Positions 56,506 to 64,000 of a DNA stretch of 64,000 bases are shown here, one piece after another; position 1 is the first letter of the stretch; each line of letters starts with the position of its first letter. The notes under the pieces were generated by a model. That model saw only the letters and a program-made list of their open reading frames with translations, was not told the DNA's origin and did no database searches. The DNA is from Leptospira ellinghausenii (GTDB taxonomy: Bacteria; Spirochaetota; Leptospiria; Leptospirales; Leptospiraceae), in assembly GCF_003114815.1 (NCBI RefSeq), contig NZ_BFAZ01000009.1, positions 1 to 64,000 of the forward strand, read 5' to 3'. The position numbers and the translations under genes were made by a program.

Positions 56506-56528
56506 TCCAGAACAACTAAATCTGAGAT

Positions 56529-56813
56529 TTAAGTTGCTGGTTGTGCTTTAGGAGTGATTCCTACGTATTTTTTTGGAGTGATTGCGGAGATATCACCGCC
56601 GTGGTCTTTGATTGCCACTTTCAAACCTTTTTTACGAAGGGTTCTCAAAGCACGTGTAGAAATCTTAACGCGAACCCAACGGTTCTCGTCTTCCAAGAAG
56701 ATTTTTTTTGTGATCACATTCACCTTCCAGATACGGCGATTCTTTTTATGAGAATGGGATACGTTGTTCCCTGCCGTTGTTCCTTTTCCGGTTACTACAC
56801 ATGTTCTAGCCAT
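56529..56813 (-). CDS. rpmB: 50S ribosomal protein L28
   Basis: The 94-aa protein is typical: [60 protein letters not shown]. Family length is normally 60-95, and this one has a C-terminal extension ([17 protein letters not shown]). It is ordinary and likely cotranscribed with nth. Confidence 0.95.
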   Translation of the reverse strand: MARTCVVTGKGTTAGNNVSHSHKKNRRIWKVNVITKKIFLEDENRWVRVKISTRALRTLRKKGLKVAIKDHGGDISAITPKKYVGITPKAQPAT

Positions 56814-56831
56814 AATTATTACCTTGTTTCG

Positions 56832-57596
56832 CTATGTTTTTGTACCCTCAGAATGGGTCAATTCGAAACGAATCTTTTCCTGAAAGAATCGAAGTGCTTC
56901 AACTGGACTGTCAGCAAATCCAAATAAATGGAGGTCTTCTTCCGAAATCAGCTTCATCTCCGCTAATTTTTTGAAATTGATCACTTCCGTCCAAAATTTT
57001 GTTCCATAGAGAAGGATGGGAATTCTACTTTTTTTACCTGTTTGGACAAGGGTAAGGGTTTCAAATAATTCATCGAAAGTCCCAAATCCACCAGGAAATG
57101 CAATCATCCCTCGGCATGTTTTCATAAACCAAAGTTTACGCATAAAAAAGTAATGAAACTCAAACGTAAGTTCTTTGTTCACATATGGATTCGGGTGTTG
57201 TTCGTGAGGAAGGACAATGTTTAACGCAACAGACTTTGCCCCTGCTTCTTTGGCACCACGATTCCCTGCTTCCATGATCCCAGGTCCCCCTCCGGTGCAG
57301 ATGAGCAAATTTCGATTCGGGGCATCTAATTTTAAAACGTCTGCCCATTCTGAAATCAATCGGGAAAACTCTCTGGCTTCTTCGTAGTAGGGGCTAAGGC
57401 CGTCTAAGGGAGAAGGATTTTCGGTTTGGATTTTTTCCTGAGATGGGATCCTCGCAGAACCAAAAACAACAATGGTATCGGTAATACCATGTTCATTGAA
57501 CTCCGCCTTGGGATGTAGGTATTCCGAAAGGATTCGTATGGGCCCTGCTTCATTCCCCCATAAAAAACTTTGATTCTCAAAGGCTAAATCATTCAT
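56832..57596 (-). CDS. LOG-family (lysine-decarboxylase-like) protein
   Basis: The 254-aa product is taken from ATG 57596. It carries the LOG hallmarks: LICTGGGPGIMEAGNRGAKE and MIAFPGGFGTFDELFETLTL, and ALNIVLPHEQHPNPY between them. Family members hydrolyse nucleoside monophosphates (cytokinin-activating or related phosphoribohydrolase) and lack decarboxylase activity. The N-terminal 70 residues (VVFGSARIPS...) are the longer form of the family. Eighteen bases separate its stop from the rpmB start. Confidence 0.9.
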   Translation of the reverse strand: MNDLAFENQSFLWGNEAGPIRILSEYLHPKAEFNEHGITDTIVVFGSARIPSQEKIQTENPSPLDGLSPYYEEAREFSRLISEWADVLKLDAPNRNLLICTGGGPGIMEAGNRGAKEAGAKSVALNIVLPHEQHPNPYVNKELTFEFHYFFMRKLWFMKTCRGMIAFPGGFGTFDELFETLTLVQTGKKSRIPILLYGTKFWTEVINFKKLAEMKLISEEDLHLFGFADSPVEALRFFQEKIRFELTHSEGTKT

Positions 57597-57630
57597 CTTG
57601 TTATCATAGATCGACCGATTGGTATAAAAG

Positions 57631-58479
57631 ATGTGGAAATTCCCAAAAACATTTGAACTCTCGGTTTCCTTAGAACATCTCCCTATGGTAGAAACCAAAT
57701 TACAAAAAAGGATTCTCGATTGGGAAGAATTTGGATTTCAAAACTTCCATCCCTACCAAGTTACCTCATGGAAAACCAAACCGGAAGCATTGTCTCATTC
57801 GAGTGTTTCCTTCGATTTTCTTTATGAGTTCTCGAATTTTGATTCAATTTCCTTTTTTTTATTTCCCAAGTCCTTTGAAACTAAGAGAAAAACTCAATTA
57901 ACGGAAGTTTTACGATCAAACATCGAAAATAAAACAAAACCGAAAAACAAACCAAAAGTTTGGGAATCCATAGAACTATGGTGGAAGGAACCATCCCTGT
58001 TAGAGTTAGGAAATGTAAGCATTGTGAATGCCAGTTTGGATATGGATGGATTCAAGAATCCCATTGACCATCGCCATTTACAAATGGTTTCAGGGGCATC
58101 CAAACTTTTACTGAGGATTGGATATTTAAAGGGAATCCAATACAAATTTCATAAAAAAACGTTTAAGCCACCTTACCCAAAATTTGGTGAGTGTTACATC
58201 AAAACGAGAGACACTCATTTGGACAAAAGTTTAGGTAAGGTTTACTTTAGTTTTTTAGGTTATTTTTTCGAAAACCAAACTGACGAATACTTATTACCTT
58301 TTTTTGGATTAAAACCACTGGTTCCAACTTCCATTCGATCCCAAATCCCAAATGAAATTTGGAACCAATGGAACGAAGGAGAAACAACAGATTGGATTGA
58401 ATCCAACTTAAACGGAGAAGAATTTGAATTTAGGCCTGTCTACCAGGTTTCCATTTCTTCGCAGCATCATCTAAAATAA
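57631..58479 (+). CDS. protein of unknown function
   Basis: The 282-aa product is divergent from the LOG-family gene. There is no clear ribosome site before either ATG 57631 or ATG 57685, so the start is uncertain. It has no signal peptide and is rich in Lys, Phe and Trp, with mixed strands (FNLDSISFFLF-like, LGNVSIVNASLDMDGFKNPI, KVYFSFLGYFFENQTDEYLL). No family is recognised. The 3' end overlaps the convergent HTH gene by 50 bases. Confidence 0.5.
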   Translation: MWKFPKTFELSVSLEHLPMVETKLQKRILDWEEFGFQNFHPYQVTSWKTKPEALSHSSVSFDFLYEFSNFDSISFFLFPKSFETKRKTQLTEVLRSNIENKTKPKNKPKVWESIELWWKEPSLLELGNVSIVNASLDMDGFKNPIDHRHLQMVSGASKLLLRIGYLKGIQYKFHKKTFKPPYPKFGECYIKTRDTHLDKSLGKVYFSFLGYFFENQTDEYLLPFFGLKPLVPTSIRSQIPNEIWNQWNEGETTDWIESNLNGEEFEFRPVYQVSISSQHHLK

Positions 58480-58639
58480 TGAAACGCGAATTTTTTCCAA
58501 TCACTACTTCATTGATTTTTTGGTCTTGTAAAGCTCGGTAAACAGAAGTTCGGCTAGTGTTTTTTTTCTCTGCGAAATATTTGATTTCCAAAAGGTTTTT
58601 ACTAATTTGTTTACAAGTATTCACTAGGGCATCTGACAT
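58430..58639 (-). CDS. small helix-turn-helix DNA-binding protein
   Basis: The 69-aa product matches the excisionase/MerR-type winged helix pattern: IKYFAEKKNTSRTSVYRALQ, then the wing KINEVVIGKNSRFIILDDAA and KKWKPG. Domains of this size serve as regulators or excisionases; no integrase or other mobile-element gene adjoins, so a regulator is more likely. It lies 60 bases downstream of the epimerase gene on the same strand. Confidence 0.68.
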   Translation of the reverse strand: MSDALVNTCKQISKNLLEIKYFAEKKNTSRTSVYRALQDQKINEVVIGKNSRFIILDDAAKKWKPGRQA

Positions 58640-58699
58640 TGGGGGACTATCCTCTTTTTTTTTGTTAGACAGTTTGTTCGATAAAGAGAATTTTTTTTT

Positions 58700-59596
58700 T
58701 TAGAATTGATCCAAACGAATCGAAAATTCGATTTTTTTTTCGGAATGTGCTTTGATAAGACTAGGATTTGCACCAGGGAAATGTAAAAAATTGCCAGTGC
58801 TTGTCATAGGTTCAATCGCAATCGACCTTCTGTCTTGTGGCGTGTACACTTGGTAAAAATTTCCACCGGAGATGAGTAACTTCTCCTTTTTGTTCATCGA
58901 GAAGAGTCCTATATAAGGAATTTCATTTCCAGTGGCTCCATACAAATCATCCAAATTTTTTCCCATCAGTGACAACTCACCATTGAGTAACAACTCACCA
59001 CCTAATACACGTTCAGGCAAAAGGTAATCTCCTAGTTTGATTTGGTGGAATCCAGACCCAATGAGAAACAAATCATCAATACTTTCTTCTTCGTTCCAAC
59101 GGAAATAAGGATGGATTCCAAGTGCAAAGGGAAATTCTTCTTCTGATTGGTTCTTTAATTCATAAATGATTTTGAGTTCCGATGAGGTAAGTTGGTACAC
59201 TTCCGTCACTTGGATTTTGGAAAGTAAGGTCCCTTCCCAAGTTTCAGGAATCACCATGGAAAATTTAACGGTAGATTCCATGTCTCCTTGTGTTTCGGAA
59301 AGGATGGTTCTTGGAAGGTTGTGAAATAGCCCATGGAGTGGGATTCCGTTCCCGTCTGTCAGCCAATGGATACTGGGATAAAAGGGTTCTCTTGCCCATG
59401 GATTTGGTTCCAATCGATTGACCCATGGGAACATCAAAAACGAACCTGAGGCAAAAAATGGATCCGGGGCTTTGTGGCCTGCAACAACAGAGACTTTGGA
59501 GCCATCTACGGGAGAATGGAGATTCAAATGCAACCATTGCCCACCTCCAGTGGGTTCTGTCCCAAAACTAGAGTATTTTGTTTTCAGTAGGTGCAA
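58700..59596 (-). CDS. aldose 1-epimerase-like protein
   Basis: The 298-aa galactose-mutarotase-like fold protein: SGSFLMFPWVNRLEPNPWA, IPLHGLFHNLPRT with the first catalytic His, FPFALGIHPYFRWNEEESID with the second, and RRSIAIEPMTSTGNFLHFPG with the catalytic Glu region. It probably interconverts sugar anomers, or acts on a related hexose phosphate. The start is TTG 59596 with GGGAG 8 bases upstream. It is divergent from the SppA gene, 55 bases apart. Confidence 0.87.
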   Translation of the reverse strand: MHLLKTKYSSFGTEPTGGGQWLHLNLHSPVDGSKVSVVAGHKAPDPFFASGSFLMFPWVNRLEPNPWAREPFYPSIHWLTDGNGIPLHGLFHNLPRTILSETQGDMESTVKFSMVIPETWEGTLLSKIQVTEVYQLTSSELKIIYELKNQSEEEFPFALGIHPYFRWNEEESIDDLFLIGSGFHQIKLGDYLLPERVLGGELLLNGELSLMGKNLDDLYGATGNEIPYIGLFSMNKKEKLLISGGNFYQVYTPQDRRSIAIEPMTSTGNFLHFPGANPSLIKAHSEKKIEFSIRLDQF

Positions 59597-59651
59597 GATT
59601 TATCTCCCAAAAATGATTGAAGTCAGAGTTTGCCATCTTAGAAAGGTTTGT

Positions 59652-60650
59652 ATGCCTTTAAGAAAGTTTGGTCTAATTAGTTCCGTCGTTCTTCTTTCGA
59701 TTCTTTTTACAGAATCATGTGTCATTGGGAATAGTATGAATTTATTCCCTCCAACAGCTAAGTCTGAATTCGAAGAGAAACTCATTGCTGGAAAGGATCA
59801 AGAAAAAATCGTAATTATCTCCATTGAAGGGATGATTTCTGATGAAGGAAGAGAATCTTTTTTTGGACCTTCTTCTGATTCTATGGTCGTCCGAGTGAAA
59901 GAATCACTGAAACGTGCCGAGAGAGACCCTGATGTCAAAGGTGTGATCTTAAAAATCAACTCTCCTGGTGGAACTGTTACCGCAAGTGACATCATCTACC
60001 AAGAAGTGAAAAAATTCAAAGAACGAAAAGGGATCCCTGTTTTTGCAGGATTTATGGATACTGCAGCAAGTGGTGCTTATTACATTGCAATGGCAACAGA
60101 TTCCATTGGTGCCCACCCAACAACTGTTACAGGTTCTGTGGGAGTGATCATGTCTGGGATCAATGTGAAAGAAGGTTTAGACAAAATTGGCGTCAAAGAC
60201 CAATCCTTTACCTCTGGTCCAAACAAAGCACTCGGTTCACCTACAACAGAAATGACTGCGGAACAAAGAAAAATTTTACAGTCCATCATTGATAGTTTGT
60301 ATGCTCGATTTTTTGATGTCGTGAAAAAAGGAAGGCCTAAAGTTTCTGAATCCAGACTCAAAGAAATTTGTGATGGAAGGATCTTCACAGCGGAACAAGC
60401 ACAGAAAGAAGGGATGATTGATTTTATCGGTTACTTTGATAATTTTGTGATCGAACTCATGAAACACCCTAAGTATGAAGGGAACCCACAAGGATCACCT
60501 CGCATTGTTACTTACCAAAGAGGAAAAGTGCCTGTGGAAAATATTTACCAAGCAACTGACGTGAAAGGAAATCCTATTTCATTTGGTATCGCTGATAAAC
60601 TTCTTGGAACAAATACAAACTCGAAGTTTTTATACCTCTGGGATATCTAA
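59652..60650 (+). CDS. sppA: signal peptide peptidase SppA (S49)
   Basis: The 332-aa product, read from ATG 59652 behind GAAAGG, has a signal with a possible lipobox (LISSVVLLSILFTESC). Peptidase S49 motifs: VKGVILKINSPGGTVTASD, catalytic Ser in MDTAASGAYYIAMATDS, and the Lys in SFTSGPNKALGSP. Short-form enzyme with a single S49 domain. It cuts leftover signal peptides in the membrane. MBOAT follows after 20 bases. Confidence 0.92.
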   Translation: MPLRKFGLISSVVLLSILFTESCVIGNSMNLFPPTAKSEFEEKLIAGKDQEKIVIISIEGMISDEGRESFFGPSSDSMVVRVKESLKRAERDPDVKGVILKINSPGGTVTASDIIYQEVKKFKERKGIPVFAGFMDTAASGAYYIAMATDSIGAHPTTVTGSVGVIMSGINVKEGLDKIGVKDQSFTSGPNKALGSPTTEMTAEQRKILQSIIDSLYARFFDVVKKGRPKVSESRLKEICDGRIFTAEQAQKEGMIDFIGYFDNFVIELMKHPKYEGNPQGSPRIVTYQRGKVPVENIYQATDVKGNPISFGIADKLLGTNTNSKFLYLWDI

Positions 60651-60670
60651 ATTTTAAGGTTACCTAATTC

Positions 60671-62098
60671 ATGTTATTCAATTCGATTCCGTATTTAATT
60701 TTATTTGCGCTTACCTATTTAATTTATTGGAACATTCCACAAAAGGGGAGAAAACCCCTTCTTGTGGTTTCATCTCTTATTTTTTATGCCTATTTCAGTT
60801 TTCCATTTTTATTTCACTTCCTTTTAGTCATTCTTGTTAACTACGCGTTTAGCGAATGGATGTTTCGGAAAAAAGAAAAAAGCGAAAATCACAACAGTGT
60901 TTTATACACAATTGTCGTTTTAAACGTATTGAATTTAGCGTTTTTTAAGTATTTTTACTTTATTACCGATTCATTATATTCTTTAACAGGGTATCCAAGT
61001 TTTAAAGAAATTGCTGGTTCATGGAGTATTTTTTTACCACTAGCGATTAGTTTTTATACCTTTCAGATCATTGCTGTACAAGTGGACATCCACCGCGGGA
61101 TCATAGAAAAAAGAATGTCCACTGTGGACTACTTCTTGTTCATTTTGTTTTTCCCTCAGCTCATAGCAGGTCCGATTATGAGGTCACAGGATTTCCTCCC
61201 TCAACTCGACCACCCAACCATAGACCAAGACCGAATGAAAAAGGGAATATTCCTCATCATAGGTGGATTATTTAAAAAGGTTATCATTGCAGAAAACATC
61301 GCACCGATCATTTCTCCTTTGTATCTGGACCCAGCGAAATACGATAGTTTTTCGATTTTCTTTAGTGTTCTTGCCTTCGCGATCCAAGTGTATTGTGACT
61401 TTTCTGGGTATACGGATATGGCAAGAGGATCTGCTAATTTACTGGGATACGAAATTCCAGAAAACTTCCAAGGTCCATTTTTTTCACAATCCTTCAGAGA
61501 ACTTTGGAGCAGATGGCACATCACATTGTCATCTTGGTTACGTGATTACATTTACATTCCGTTAGGTGGGAGTAAAGGAAGCATTTTCCGATCCAATTTA
61601 AATTCCTTTATCACCATGTGCCTTGGAGGGTTGTGGCATGGAGCCAATTGGGCCTTTGTCCTTTGGGGTGCGTATTTAGGAGCATTGATTTGGATCGAAA
61701 GGTCTTTATACCTCCACCGCGGGAAAAAGAAATTCATACCAGATACCTTTCCACTTGCAGGAATCATTCGAACCATTGTGATCTTCATTGTATTTACATT
61801 CTCTGGAGTGTTTTTCCGTGCGGCAGCAAGAGGAGCAGAATCCTTAAATGTTGCCTATGAAATTTTTAAAGGTGTTTTAACCCTTCGCAATACTGGTGAT
61901 ACCTTAAGCCGAGTTGATGAACTTCCCACTTTCATTGCCTTAGGACTCATGTTCAACTGGTTCCAATACTCACCGTTTGTGTATGAAAAACTAAAACCCT
62001 TTCAAAATATTTTACTCCCCATTTTATCCGTCGTAATCTTACTTTTACTCGGAATTTTTGGAGATGGTGGACAAGATTTTATTTACTTCCAATTCTAA
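60671..62098 (+). CDS. MBOAT-family O-acyltransferase (AlgI/DltB-like)
   Basis: The 475-aa membrane protein with about ten hydrophobic segments. YRSFRELWSRWHITLSSWLR-type motif (SQSFRELWSRWHITLSSWLR) and the conserved His in CLGGLWHGANWAFVLWG identify it as an MBOAT enzyme of the AlgI type, which transfers acyl groups to polysaccharides or lipids. The usual SGNH-type or AlgJ/X partner is absent next door. A lipoprotein gene follows with a short overlap. Confidence 0.93.
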   Translation: MLFNSIPYLILFALTYLIYWNIPQKGRKPLLVVSSLIFYAYFSFPFLFHFLLVILVNYAFSEWMFRKKEKSENHNSVLYTIVVLNVLNLAFFKYFYFITDSLYSLTGYPSFKEIAGSWSIFLPLAISFYTFQIIAVQVDIHRGIIEKRMSTVDYFLFILFFPQLIAGPIMRSQDFLPQLDHPTIDQDRMKKGIFLIIGGLFKKVIIAENIAPIISPLYLDPAKYDSFSIFFSVLAFAIQVYCDFSGYTDMARGSANLLGYEIPENFQGPFFSQSFRELWSRWHITLSSWLRDYIYIPLGGSKGSIFRSNLNSFITMCLGGLWHGANWAFVLWGAYLGALIWIERSLYLHRGKKKFIPDTFPLAGIIRTIVIFIVFTFSGVFFRAAARGAESLNVAYEIFKGVLTLRNTGDTLSRVDELPTFIALGLMFNWFQYSPFVYEKLKPFQNILLPILSVVILLLLGIFGDGGQDFIYFQF

Positions 62099-62777
62099 AT
62101 CAAATTGTAATTCCAATTTGATTTTAGTACTAAGCCAAAAGAAGAAATTCCTTCTTCTTTTGGTGTTTTGCCTCCCACTCTTTTGCACACCAAAACTTGG
62201 ATGGATTCGGACTTTACCAACAGAATTTCCAAAAGATTCAGACTTACTCCTTGGGTCATACAAGAGGCCTACCGAAAAAAAATCAGCGATGGGATCAAAA
62301 GACTTCCAACTCTTTTGGACAGAGTCCATTTACATCGAACCAAATCTCGAATTTAAAAAAATATGGAGAGAATGGAAGGTATACAAAGACCACTTCCAAT
62401 TTCGCCAAATCGTTGGGAAAGGTTCCATTGAGAAATCAAAGGAATGGGTCCTTTTAACAACAAAAGAATTGAATGTAAAAGAATGTCGTTGGGAACAAAC
62501 CAATATCCAAATCACAAAACAATTCACAAATCGGATTCCATGCGAGGTATTTGCAGTCGATTCCACAAAAAACTACCAACATAAACTACTCTATTATTAT
62601 GACGGAAAATCTTTATACCCACTTCAATATGAATCTGGTTATACAGAAGCCAATTTTGGGATTGCTTGGGAATCAGACATCCCTTATGAGAAATCGAGAT
62701 TATTTGAAATTGCGATACGTAAGTATGGAAAAAAAGAATTCCAACCTCACGTGTATCATCACGTGAAGTTGGATTGA
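62064..62777 (+). CDS. putative lipoprotein, unknown function
   Basis: About 237 aa from ATG 62064, overlapping the MBOAT 3' end by 35 bases; TTG 62118 is an alternative start without overlap. The hydrophobic segment KKKFLLLLVFCLPLFCTPK ends in a lipobox Cys. The long N-terminal region before it makes the later start attractive. The rest is a beta-rich domain (DLLLGSYKRP, EWVLLTTKELNVKECRWEQT, HKLLYYYDGKSLYPLQYESG). No family is recognised. Possibly the partner of the acyltransferase. Confidence 0.58.
   Translation: MVDKILFTSNSKSNCNSNLILVLSQKKKFLLLLVFCLPLFCTPKLGWIRTLPTEFPKDSDLLLGSYKRPTEKKSAMGSKDFQLFWTESIYIEPNLEFKKIWREWKVYKDHFQFRQIVGKGSIEKSKEWVLLTTKELNVKECRWEQTNIQITKQFTNRIPCEVFAVDSTKNYQHKLLYYYDGKSLYPLQYESGYTEANFGIAWESDIPYEKSRLFEIAIRKYGKKEFQPHVYHHVKLD
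62740..62773 (+). terminator. strong hairpin at the end of the lipoprotein gene
   Basis: TCCAACCTCACGTG (62740-62753), loop TATCAT, CACGTGAAGTTGGA (62760-62773) pair at 13 of 14 positions. It lies inside the last codons and has no T-run on either strand. It may end or stabilise the MBOAT-operon transcript. Confidence 0.45.
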
Positions 62778-62839
62778 TTCGAAGGAAGAATCAAAAAAGG
62801 GTAACCATCTCTAGAAAGAATCATAACAACAAGTATTGA

Positions 62840-63280
62840 TTAACGAACTGCCACCACTGCACAAGCCTTTGCAAATTCTTTTGACTCCAATTCAGCTTTG
62901 TGTTCGAATTTAGAAATTCCATGTGCACGGAAAGCATCACTTGCTTTTTTTGCATAAGTAGAAGCTTCACAAAAGTTACCAGCTTTTGAATAGGCTTGGC
63001 TTGCTAGGTATTGGATTGAAGCAAAACTTTTATGGGATTTCATACCAATAGCTTCACGAATTTTAATCGCACGGTCATAATGAGTAGAGGCTAAATCAAA
63101 CTCTCCCATTCCTTCTTCTTCGTTCGCCATTTTCACAAGTTCATTGGAAATGGCAGCCAAGGTTTCGTTATCGTATTGGCCAATGAGGGAAGCTACATCA
63201 TCATTCAAAAAGGAGGACTCTCCAGCTTTCACTGAGAAGTTGATTGCTAAAATGATGATGGTTAAGAGTAGTTTTTTCAT
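62840..63280 (-). CDS. small exported TPR-like protein
   Basis: The 146-aa product starts at ATG 63280 behind GGAGGG. Signal peptide MKKLLLTIIILAINFSVKA with a likely AxA cleavage. The mature part shows one or two TPR-like helical pairs (GEFDLASTHYDRAIKIREAI, FASIQYLASQAYSKAGNFCE, ASTYAKKASDAFRAHG). No family is recognised. It is downstream of the penicillin-binding protein on the same strand, separated by a terminator-like hairpin. Confidence 0.75.
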   Translation of the reverse strand: MKKLLLTIIILAINFSVKAGESSFLNDDVASLIGQYDNETLAAISNELVKMANEEEGMGEFDLASTHYDRAIKIREAIGMKSHKSFASIQYLASQAYSKAGNFCEASTYAKKASDAFRAHGISKFEHKAELESKEFAKACAVVAVR

Positions 63281-63454
63281 ATTCCCTCCGAACTGCTGTT
63301 CATGAGAATAGATGCAACTATCGTGCCAACATGAGATCCCTCTAAAACCCCATAGATCTGCCTTTTGCGGAGATTCGGAAAGGATTGGGCCCTTCAATGT
63401 GCTGAAAATTTACGCAGATTGAGTGGTTTGCAAGAAATTGCCTAGAAAAACAGG

Positions 63455-63502
63455 GAAAACAAAGCAAATCCCCCTCCTTCCTTGGTTGGGAAGAAGGGAT
63501 TT
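63455..63502 (-). terminator. likely terminator of the penicillin-binding protein gene
   Basis: On the minus strand, AAATCCC (63496-63502) pairs with GGGATTT (63466-63472), with inner TTCTTCC/GGAAGGA pairing, followed by GCTTTGTTTT. The stem is imperfect, but position and T-rich tail fit a terminator downstream of the 63548 stop codon. Confidence 0.5.
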
Positions 63503-63547
63503 GATTCCCATGTGACTGGTCTTGGTAGGTTGATTTTGAGCTGAAAC

Positions 63548-64000
63548 TTACTTCAATTCGTCGTCAGAGATTTCCAATTCACGTTGTAAGAAGTCATTTA
63601 GGTCCATCGATCTGTAGTGGTCTCTGTCCCCATCACATTGCCGTCCACCAGGGACAGACAAGGTTCGGCCCGCAATTGTGATTGGTTTTAAGAATAAATT
63701 TCCGGTGAGAGGGCAATTTGGTCCTGGTGAAAGTCCGTTAAATGCACAAGTTGCCCCTTTGACCACATCGGCAGGAATTTCATCCGATTTGCCATTGGGG
63801 TAAAAACTTGGATAAGGCCCTTCGTTGTAAAAACGAGAATACATTTTCCCCCAAATGGGCGCTGCAACACCAGCCGCTGTGACTCCTTTTCCAAGAGAAA
63901 GAGAAGATTTATCAAAACCCATCCAAACAATGGATGTGTATTTTGGATCAAAACCAGCATACCAAACATTGGTATAAGAAGATGTAGAACCTGTTTTTCC
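63548..64000 (-). CDS. class A penicillin-binding protein, C-terminal part
   Basis: Cut by the window edge: the open frame runs to base 64000 and the N-terminus lies beyond. The visible 150 residues hold the transpeptidase KTG motif at once ([17 protein letters not shown]), then [13 protein letters not shown] and the [20 protein letters not shown] pattern of PBP1A-type enzymes, and a C-terminal tail with a Cys pair ([19 protein letters not shown]). It cross-links peptidoglycan, together with glycosyltransferase activity if the rest is standard. Confidence 0.88.
   Translation of the reverse strand, partial: GKTGSTSSYTNVWYAGFDPKYTSIVWMGFDKSSLSLGKGVTAAGVAAPIWGKMYSRFYNEGPYPSFYPNGKSDEIPADVVKGATCAFNGLSPGPNCPLTGNLFLKPITIAGRTLSVPGGRQCDGDRDHYRSMDLNDFLQRELEISDDELK

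Noticed and set aside
58430..58639. Excisionase of a mobile element
   Set aside because: No integrase, attachment-like repeats or change in composition is seen nearby.
1..64000. tRNA, rRNA, CRISPR array, insertion sequence or prophage
   Set aside because: Gaps are short and contain no cloverleaf, spaced direct repeats, transposase or integrase.

Overview
The window reads as chromosomal DNA of a spirochaete of the genus Leptospira, probably a saprophytic (L. biflexa-like) species. This is inferred from protein character and gene content, not from a marker such as 16S. The clues are AT-rich DNA, many lipoproteins with relaxed lipoboxes, 7TMR-DISM signalling proteins, a bactofilin, FapA, LL-diaminopimelate aminotransferase, malate:quinone oxidoreductase, and frequent TTG starts and 4-base ATGA overlaps. 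No rRNA, tRNA, insertion sequence, phage or CRISPR array was seen. Gene density is high and both strands are used.

1-9.3 kb: a decayed fragment; a lipoprotein leader and a subtilisin-type protease that look like two halves of one gene; a lipoprotein; a membrane chemoreceptor; a metallophosphoesterase; malate:quinone oxidoreductase; and an OmpA-like outer-membrane protein. 9.3-18 kb: an FAD oxidoreductase paired with an ECF41-type sigma factor behind a matching promoter, a 7TMR-DISM hybrid histidine kinase followed by a short-chain dehydrogenase, an esterase-like lipoprotein, and a GAF-GAF-SpoIIE phosphatase. 18-26 kb: two lipoproteins, a hairpin-rich element, a gamma-carbonic-anhydrase-like protein, and the 2-oxoglutarate dehydrogenase operon in the order sucB-lpd-sucA, closed by a clear terminator.

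26-28 kb: an outer-membrane barrel protein followed by three overlapping small TRL-like lipoproteins that share a pair of cysteines. 27.9-33.6 kb: a tightly packed minus-strand cluster with a bactofilin, pdxA and a DegT-type aminotransferase. 33.7-43.7 kb: lytic transglycosylase, citrate synthase, then an overlapping operon (7TMR-SpoIIE phosphatase, two RNA methyltransferase-type proteins, a glycosyltransferase-like protein, FapA).

43.7-53 kb, minus strand: rho-rpmE followed by a NifU-like/pentapeptide-repeat fusion, a 62-aa protein, a STAS protein and a lipoprotein; a CBS-PAS-Fis protein with a lysine-rich tail; two exported proteins; and pyrB-DUF2203-dapL. 53-64 kb: a hotdog thioesterase, ubiX-ubiA, nth overlapping an unknown protein on the opposite strand, rpmB, a LOG-family protein, an aldose 1-epimerase-like protein, SppA, an MBOAT acyltransferase, small exported proteins, and the 3' end of a class A penicillin-binding protein cut by the window edge.

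Themes: TCA cycle (mqo, sucA/sucB/lpd, gltA), cell shape and envelope (bactofilin, transglycosylase, PBP, FapA), and regulated signalling (ECF41, DISM receptors, SpoIIE phosphatases, STAS). The least ordinary items are the TRL-like lipoprotein array, the NifU-like/pentapeptide fusion, the lysine-tailed Fis protein, the damaged subtilase and the ECF41 module with its own promoter signature.
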